Below, one piece after another: positions 30,418-33,902 of a DNA stretch of 33,902 nucleotides (the stretch's first letter is position 1; each line of letters starts with the position of its first letter). Made by a program: the position numbers and the translations under genes. A model generated the notes under the pieces. It ran no database searches. It had not been told where the DNA came from and worked only from the letters and a program-made list of their open reading frames with translations. Origin of the DNA: Desulfuromonadales bacterium (GTDB lineage: Bacteria; Desulfobacterota; Desulfuromonadia; Desulfuromonadales; BM103); NCBI GenBank assembly GCA_030614505.1, contig JAUWTX010000002.1:1-33902 (forward strand), given 5' to 3'.

Positions 30418-30993
30418 CTACACTTTGTTGGCTTCATCATCAAAATTTACCGTTAGTAGCGGAATATGTTCTGCCCCGTCAGGGTGCAGACGGCTTTCAA
30501 AAAGAACTAACCTGTCAACGGGTAGCTGGCCAATCGGTGTTTGGCCGACAGAGTTGAATAAATTAGTCAAGTCAGCTTTTCGCTGTCGCAGTCGTCCGAT
30601 GGTCAAGTGCGGGGAATAAGGCCGTGACTCAGTAGCAATTCCCTCTCGACGCAGGCATTTGCGGCAATCTCTGTGAAGTCTCTTGAGCTGGTCTTTGGGC
30701 TCCAGATCAAGCCAGAGGATACGAGGTCGGTGCAGATTGGGGAATGCTCCAAGTCCTTTGACCTCGACCATGAAAGGCCGTTGATGTCGCTTAACGGATA
30801 GCACAGAAACCCTGATCTTTTCAAGGTCTTCCTGTTTGGTCTCACCGAAGAAATGCAAGGTCAGATGCAGGTTTTCAGAACGGATCCAGCGAACGCCCGT
30901 TATCTGTGCCTGAATGTGACTCTGGATTGCACTGATGGCCTCCTTCAGTTGCTGAGGTAATGGGATGGCTAAAAAAGTCCTAATCGAGGACAT
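30418..30993 (-). CDS. thpR: RNA 2',3'-cyclic phosphodiesterase (2H family)
   Basis: Two HxTx motifs (LHLTLHFFGE, HLTIGRLR); start chosen at MSSIRTFLAIPLP. Confidence 0.9.
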   Translation of the reverse strand: MSSIRTFLAIPLPQQLKEAISAIQSHIQAQITGVRWIRSENLHLTLHFFGETKQEDLEKIRVSVLSVKRHQRPFMVEVKGLGAFPNLHRPRILWLDLEPKDQLKRLHRDCRKCLRREGIATESRPYSPHLTIGRLRQRKADLTNLFNSVGQTPIGQLPVDRLVLFESRLHPDGAEHIPLLTVNFDDEANKV

Positions 30994-32938
30994 ATCGACC
31001 CTCATCAGGATCGACCAGAGGCAGAAGCGCTGAGAAACAGCTTCCTTGATCGGGGCCGGCACTTTCGACCCAGATCAGGCCTGCATGGGTCTCAATAATG
31101 CCCTTGGCCAAGGTCAAACCGAGCCCGATTCCTTTGCCTCCAAATCGGGCTTGAGATGTTGAATGCCCGGAAATGTCTCCCACTTCCTGGAATTTGTCGA
31201 AAATTCGAATCTGGTCTTCCTGCTCGAGCCCTATACCGCTGTCGCTGATTGATATTTCCAGATAACTTTCTACCAAAACGCTATCAAAAAAACTTTCAGA
31301 AAACGCCTTTAGATTTTTAGCAAGCCCCGAGACTTCTTTCTGTTGGAGAACTCTCCCGGTGATACGAACCCAGCCACCTTCAGGAGTGAACTTTATGGCG
31401 TTTTCCAGCAGTCGGCCGAAGGCCCGTTGTAAATGATGGACATCGCCCCGTATTATGGTGTCGTCGGGAAATCCCTGCAATTAAATGCGCAGCTTGCGTG
31501 TTTCACAGTTCGGCCTGAATTCAGCAAGCAGTTCATTGATCATTGGCCAGGGGTTGAAAGCTTCATGAGCCATGTAGAGAGCTTTTGCTTCAAGCTTGGC
31601 TGCTTCCAAAAGGTCGTCAACGATGTGATTGAGTCGCCTACTGCCACGTATGATGACATCCAGGGCCCGTTTTTCGTTTTCACCAAGAATCTGTCCTGCT
31701 TCACTCTGGAGAAACTCCGCTCCGGAAAGGATGGTTGTCAGAGGTGTGCGCAGTTCATGCGAGGCCAATGACAGAAAGGCACTTTTCATCTGGTTGAGAC
31801 TCTGCAGGGTGCGATGATGATGTTCGAGTTGTTCCAGATTGTCACGCAGGGTCGACCGGGAGCGCTCAAGTTCGCGCAGGCTGGCAAAATTGAGCCGGTG
31901 TTGCCATTGCAACTCATCAAAGAGCTCGGCGTTTTTCAGCAAAGGGCCGAGCTGTCTGCCAATTGCCTGTATGAGTCGCACATCCTCGCGGTTGAAGATC
32001 CGCTTGCCACGGTCGAAAATGAAGAGGACGCCCAGAGTTTCTTCCTCGGCGATAAATGGAACGGCCAAAAAAGCGTGCCAGTTGTCCGCAGCAACCGCAC
32101 TGGAAATTCGACGATGATCTTTCTGTAGATTGGTGGAAAGACGCGGTCGACCGGTCTCCGCTACTTTGCCGGCTAACCCCATTCCAGGCTGTATCCGACC
32201 TAGTTCTTCAACCACATTGTCGGGAATGTTGCGATGGAGAGCCAGTGTCATCTCTGTTCCTCGCTGTTCCAGCAGGAATATTCCTCCTCCCGATATGGCA
32301 AGGCTCCTGATGACTTCATCCAGGATAATCTCAAGCGTGTGCGGCAGGTCATGCCCTTCGGCAACACGATGGGAGATTTCGTTGAGTAGTGTGAGGTGCC
32401 GGTTATGGCGCTGCAGTTCGAGTTGCAGGTTGGTCGTCTGTGTAACATCACGAAAACTGCCGTAGATAATCTGGCGATTTTTCATGTGCCCGGTTCGGAC
32501 CTTGATTTTGCCAAGGAACTGGCTGCCGTCTTTGCGCCGAAACTTGATTCCGCTGATTTCGGCCTCGCCCTGCTTGACGACTGTGCTGATCATGCGTAAC
32601 AGGAGTTGACGATGCTCACGGGAGAAGAGCACCTTGAAGGTCAGATGGACACCTTCCCCCAGGGTATAGCCCAGCAGGTCCTCCGCCTGACGGTTGATTT
32701 CCAGCAGTGAGCCGTCTTCCTGGTCAAAGACAAACAAGGCCTCACCGGCGTTCTGGATAAGTTGTCGGTCGCGACTGCGGTAATTTTCGAGTAACTCTGC
32801 CTGTTGCCGACTGGTCTCTTTGCTGGTCAGCAGTTTGTCCCTCAACTCCCTTGCCTGGCTCTGGTTTCGTCTGGCCCAGATGATGGCCAGGATTACACTG
32901 ATAAATGCTATGGCTAGGACAGCTGTGGTCATGATCAA
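30980..32938 (-). pseudogene. PAS-GAF sensor histidine kinase interrupted by one in-frame TAA (31481-31483)
   Basis: Upstream part: TM, PAS, GAF, H-box SLASHELRTPLTT, ending ETRKLRI*. Downstream part in the same frame: LQGFPDDTIIRGDVHHLQRAFGRLLENAIKFTPEGG...DSGIGL...GKGIGLGL. Could also be two separate proteins. Confidence 0.75.
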
Positions 32939-33902
32939 CTCTCCCGCCCATCGTCTGAAAGTCGGGATGTGCCGGACAGCCTGGATATAACCAGGCGGCG
33001 AAGCCAGTCGATGGCTGTGCAGGCAGTGCGCAACCTGACCTGGTCGCGGTTGCCGGAGAAGTTGAATCGCTCAACGCGCTCTCCCCAGGGGCTGCTCATG
33101 GCCAGATAGACAGTGCCGACCGGCTTGTCGTCTGTACCGCCGTCGGGGCCGGCGATGCCGGTAACAGCAAGGCTGATGTCGGTGCGAGCTGTTGCGCGTA
33201 CGCCTTTGGCCATTGCCTCAGCACACTCAGCGCTGACGGCGCCATGGTGATCAATAACCTTTTGGGGGACTTTCAGGCAATTCAGCTTGGCGGAGTTGGC
33301 ATATGAGACGACACTGCGTTCCAGGAAAGCCGATGACCCCGGTTGGTCGGTGAGCAGTTTGGCGATCAGGCCGCCGGTGCATGATTCGGCAAGAGACAAG
33401 GTGTTCCCGGAAATTGACAGAAAACGTGCTGTGTTGCCGGCCAGAGTGTCACTGTCGATACCGACAACATAGTCGCCCAGAGTCTTACGTACGGCCAATT
33501 CGGCCTGATCGACCAGCTTTTGGGCTTTTTCTCCCTTGGCATGTAGTTTGACCTGCACCATTGGGAACTCAATATTGAATGCCAATTCAACTGCTTCCGG
33601 CAAGCCGTTGCGGTTGATGCGTGTCTCAACTTCTGGTTCCGGCAGGCCGAAGATGGTCACGACCCGTCGGCATTGCACGGGAAGGTTTGGGAAACGGTTC
33701 AACAGCGAGGGGACGACATACTCCTCAAGCATGGCCAGCATTTCGTGGGGGACGCCGGGCAGAAAGAAAAGATCGCTCTGCTTGCTCTGCAGATGAAAGC
33801 CTGGCGCTGTGCCGTTCTTGTTGGTAATGACGTTGCTGCGGCTTGGAATGAGTGCCTGTTTCTCGTTGCGCGGGTGCATTTCCCTTCTCCATGCGCGAAA
33901 AC
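32935..33902 (-). CDS. cinA: CinA family competence/damage-inducible protein (truncated at window edge)
   Basis: Frame open to the edge (FRAWRREMHPRNEKQALIPSRSNVITNKNGTAPGF), FFLPGVPHEM, C-terminal SLAESCTGGLIAKLLTDQPGSS...AVTGIAGPDGGT...GTVYLA. Confidence 0.95.
   Translation of the reverse strand, partial: FRAWRREMHPRNEKQALIPSRSNVITNKNGTAPGFHLQSKQSDLFFLPGVPHEMLAMLEEYVVPSLLNRFPNLPVQCRRVVTIFGLPEPEVETRINRNGLPEAVELAFNIEFPMVQVKLHAKGEKAQKLVDQAELAVRKTLGDYVVGIDSDTLAGNTARFLSISGNTLSLAESCTGGLIAKLLTDQPGSSAFLERSVVSYANSAKLNCLKVPQKVIDHHGAVSAECAEAMAKGVRATARTDISLAVTGIAGPDGGTDDKPVGTVYLAMSSPWGERVERFNFSGNRDQVRLRTACTAIDWLRRLVISRLSGTSRLSDDGRES

Overview
The window is a gene-dense, mostly minus-strand chromosomal segment. 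Gene order and protein character resemble Desulfuromonadales (Geobacter/Pelobacter/Desulfuromonas-like); this is inference, since no search was run. Left part: end of a sensor kinase, a STAS/SpoIIAA-like protein, DUF3820, tRNA-dihydrouridine synthase, REC-GGDEF, ABC-F ATPase, CvfB-like S1 protein, a small zinc-ribbon protein, a single-domain response regulator, an uncharacterised protein, HD-GYP and DUF4126. Centre: a lysine/arginine biosynthesis block (dapL, dapB, dapA, lipoprotein, argH, NUDIX, argG, zinc-ribbon-RDD, argF, argD, argB), then hslU/hslV. Right part: REC-histidine kinase, alaS, recX, pilT, recA, thpR, a sensor kinase and cinA (truncated by the window edge). No tRNA, rRNA, CRISPR, transposase or phage genes were recognised. 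Two signals stand out. (1) Short tandem arrays with a 7-nt period, in several different unit sequences, occupy many spacers of the dap/arg block; several end in a G(G)AAA(A) boundary, and one has been incorporated into the signal-peptide region of a lipoprotein ORF. (2) Two otherwise intact conserved ORFs (dus and a PAS-GAF histidine kinase) are each interrupted by a single in-frame TAA with coherent coding sequence on both sides.
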